Source: an uncultured Lachnospiraceae bacterium (GTDB lineage: Bacteria > Bacillota > Clostridia > Lachnospirales > Lachnospiraceae). From it: a DNA stretch of 33,357 nt. The translations under genes were made by a program, and so were the position numbers. Below, piece by piece: positions 32,080-33,357 of the stretch (positions are counted from its first letter, which is position 1; each line of letters begins with the position of its first letter). The stretch spans positions 1-33,357 of the forward strand of contig CAJTSB010000027.1 of the NCBI GenBank assembly GCA_910578825.1. The letters are read 5' to 3'. The notes under the pieces were generated by a model. The model had not been told where the DNA came from and made no database searches. It was given only the letters and a program-made list of their open reading frames with translations.

Positions 32080-32562
32080 ATGAGGATATTGGTTATAAGT
32101 GATACGCATGGGCGGCATGAGAATTTGAAGAAAATCCGCGAGCGTGAACGGGACATAGACAGGGTGATACATCTCGGTGATGTTGAAGGAGGCGAATCGT
32201 ATATCGAGGAGCTTGTGGGGTGTCCTGTAGAGATTGTTGCGGGAAATAATGACTTTTTCTCTGAACTGGAACGGGAGAAAGAACTGAAAATAGGAAAATA
32301 TAATATACTGATTACCCATGGCCATTATTATTACGTTGCCATGGAGACGGAAGATTTGCGGAAAGAGGCTTTGGGGCGCGGCATGGACGTCGTGATGTTC
32401 GGGCATACACATAAGCCATTGCTGGATAACAGCAAAGGAATTGTAATGCTCAATCCGGGCAGCGTTTCCTATCCGAGACAGGATGGACATCTGCCTTCTT
32501 ATGCGCTGATGGAGCTGGATGCAGAGGGCGAAGCACATTTTAAAATAAAATACCTGGAATAA
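32080..32562 (+). CDS. YfcE/MJ0936-family metallophosphoesterase
   Basis: Cytoplasmic calcineurin-like phosphodiesterase of 160 residues with the two-metal site motifs SDTHGRHEN, HLGDVEGG, GNND, THGHYY and GHTHKPL in order. The natural substrate of such proteins is mostly unknown. Adjacent to rdgB and probably co-transcribed. No terminator separates it from the tRNA promoter 13 nt downstream, so read-through into the tRNA cluster is likely. Confidence 0.93.
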   Translation: MRILVISDTHGRHENLKKIRERERDIDRVIHLGDVEGGESYIEELVGCPVEIVAGNNDFFSELEREKELKIGKYNILITHGHYYYVAMETEDLRKEALGRGMDVVMFGHTHKPLLDNSKGIVMLNPGSVSYPRQDGHLPSYALMELDAEGEAHFKIKYLE

Positions 32563-32575
32563 ATTGAAAAAATTG

Positions 32576-32604
32576 TTGACATTTTCATTTCTATCACATA
32601 TAAT
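32576..32604 (+). promoter_or_regulatory. Perfect-consensus promoter of the tRNA cluster
   Basis: TTGACA (32576-32581), a 17-nt spacer (32582-32598) and TATAAT (32599-32604) match the sigma-A consensus exactly. Predicted start is near 32611, some 30 nt before tRNA-Pro. Confidence 0.9.
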
Positions 32605-32640
32605 ATAGCTTGCGTCACGACATAAATGTGATATGACCTT

Positions 32641-32715
32641 CGGGGTGTGGCTCAGCTTGGCTAGAGCGCCTGGTTTGGGACCAGGAGGTCGCAGGTTCGA
32701 ATCCTGTCACCCCGA
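32641..32715 (+). tRNA. tRNA-Pro (anticodon TGG)
   Basis: Acceptor CGGGGTG/CACCCCG is perfectly paired, the anticodon stem is CCTGG/CCAGG around loop TTTGGGA, and the T loop is TTCGAAT. Discriminator A; no encoded CCA. First gene of the six-tRNA cluster. Confidence 0.96.
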
Positions 32716-32727
32716 TGAGATACCTGT

Positions 32728-32798
32728 GCGGGTGTAGTTCAATGGTAGAACACCAGCCTTCCAAGCTGGATACGTGGGTTCGATTCCCATCACCCGCT
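32728..32798 (+). tRNA. tRNA-Gly (anticodon TCC)
   Basis: Acceptor GCGGGTG/CACCCGC, anticodon stem CCAGC/GCTGG around loop CTTCCAA, T loop TTCGATT. Discriminator T; no encoded CCA. Confidence 0.96.
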
Positions 32799-32817
32799 TG
32801 CATTGAGCACTTGGCGA

Positions 32818-32878
32818 GATGTTTTCGAGTTTAGTGCGAAAGCACATCTGGATGTTTAACAAGGTGTTTTGAGTTTAG
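32818..32878 (+). repeat. Imperfect repeat in the tRNA-Gly/tRNA-Arg spacer
   Basis: GATGTTTTCGAGTTTAG (32818-32834) recurs as GGTGTTTTGAGTTTAG (32863-32878). Between them GTGC-GAAA-GCAC forms a small GNRA-type hairpin. The 99-nt spacer (32799-32897) is otherwise featureless. Confidence 0.55.
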
Positions 32879-32897
32879 CAGCCATGGTGTTACACGT

Positions 32898-32971
<74 letters not shown>

Positions 32972-33014
32972 TTTTCTCCGAAAGGAGAAGTAGGACAGGT
33001 TCAGCCTGTCATAT

Positions 33015-33089
33015 GGTGGGTATAGCGCAGTTGGTTAGCGCGCCAGATTGTGGCTCTGGAGGCCCAGGGTTCGAATCCCTGTATCCACC
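33015..33089 (+). tRNA. tRNA-His (anticodon GTG)
   Basis: Acceptor GTGGGTA/TATCCAC with one G-T pair. The extra G-1 (33015) faces C73 (33089), the identity element of tRNA-His. Anticodon stem CCAGA/TCTGG around loop TTGTGGC. Confidence 0.95.
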
Positions 33090-33156
33090 TTTTGTGATGG
33101 ACTAAGGATTGACCAGGCAGATAGGATTTTGGTCTAAGCATCACCGCACATTTTGA

Positions 33157-33228
33157 TGGGCTATCGCCAAGCGGTAAGGCACAGGACTTTGACTCCTGCA
33201 TTCGCTGGTTCGAATCCAGCTAGCCCAG
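33157..33228 (+). tRNA. tRNA-Gln (anticodon TTG)
   Basis: Acceptor TGGGCTA/TAGCCCA, starting with the unpaired-prone T1-A72 typical of tRNA-Gln. Anticodon stem CAGGA/TCCTG around loop CTTTGAC, T loop TTCGAAT. Discriminator G. Confidence 0.95.
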
Positions 33229-33232
33229 TTAC

Positions 33233-33305
33233 GGAGCACTAGCTCAGTCGGTAGAGCACCTGACTTTTAATCAGGTTGTCGGGGGTTCGAATCCCCCGTG
33301 GTTCA
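33233..33305 (+). tRNA. tRNA-Lys (anticodon TTT), with an acceptor-stem mismatch
   Basis: Anticodon stem CCTGA/TCAGG around loop CTTTTAA, T stem GGGGG/CCCCC with loop TTCGAAT. The acceptor arms GGAGCAC (33233-33239) and GTGGTTC (33298-33304) pair except for G-G at position 4:69, plus a G-T at 2:71. Begins 4 nt after tRNA-Gln. Last gene of the cluster. Confidence 0.9.
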
Positions 33306-33357
33306 TTTGAGGAATCCTCAGAGTAAATGGGGATTCGAACCCCGGAGCGATATCCCC
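33306..33357. other. Inverted T-arm-like sequence at the window edge
   Basis: GGGGATTCGAACCCC (33329-33343) is the exact reverse complement of 15 nt of the tRNA-Lys T arm (33282-33296). It could be the T arm of a minus-strand tRNA running off the window, or a tRNA fragment left by integration. A small hairpin, TGAGGA/TCCTCA (from 33308), lies between. The window ends before this can be decided. Confidence 0.4.

Overview
The window looks like a chromosomal segment of a low-to-mid GC Gram-positive anaerobe of the class Clostridia, most likely Lachnospiraceae. The reasons are strong AGGAGG-type ribosome binding sites, consensus sigma-A promoters, tRNA genes without encoded CCA, the ylxM-ffh-rpsP-khpA order, HAAS/DUF1700 and DUF3788 proteins, FIVAR and Big_2 surface proteins, and a sigma-G-like promoter that hints at sporulation. 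The family assignment is inference. I see no transposase, phage gene or CRISPR array.

Layout. (1) 55-4934: a complete ribose operon, rbsK-rbsD-rbsA-rbsC-rbsB, with its own promoter and a strong terminator; no regulator lies inside the window. (2) 5055-6866: a DUF3788 gene fused at its 3' end to an AmmeMemoRadiSam B-A gene whose usual N-terminus is missing. (3) 7011-13896: two large secreted Ig-like proteins with lysine-rich C-termini on the plus strand, flanking a chemotaxis receptor on the minus strand. (4) 13926-17690: translation and protein-targeting genes ylxM-ffh-rpsP-khpA-rimM-trmD. They are driven by a consensus promoter whose -35 box lies inside the preceding terminator. rplS is absent from its usual place after trmD. 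(5) 17773-20573: minus-strand asnA and an NhaC-family antiporter, divergent from a GH42 beta-galactosidase (20641-22632) and a small unknown gene. (6) 23155-26329: a minus-strand tRNA-Arg(ACG), then a HAAS membrane protein followed by a 758-residue protein with a degenerate cyclic-nucleotide-binding-like domain. (7) 26400-26943: a gene-free structured stretch with a candidate minus-strand C-rich small RNA, then a tiny Asn/Ser-rich protein behind a sigma-G-like promoter. (8) 26966-32562: a rhodanese, a THUMP RNA methyltransferase, and a tight run of papain-like protease, cell-wall amidase, RdgB and a phosphodiesterase. (9) 32576-33305: a perfect-consensus promoter and a six-tRNA cluster (Pro, Gly, Arg, His, Gln, Lys).

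The best candidates for new biology are the C-rich small RNA, the Asn/Ser-rich small protein with its sporulation-type promoter, and the HAAS plus degenerate-CNBD gene pair. Two reading-frame anomalies also deserve checking: the truncated AmmB start, and the signal peptide of the 7043-9418 protein. Positions and motifs were read by eye; family names come from motif recognition, with no database search.
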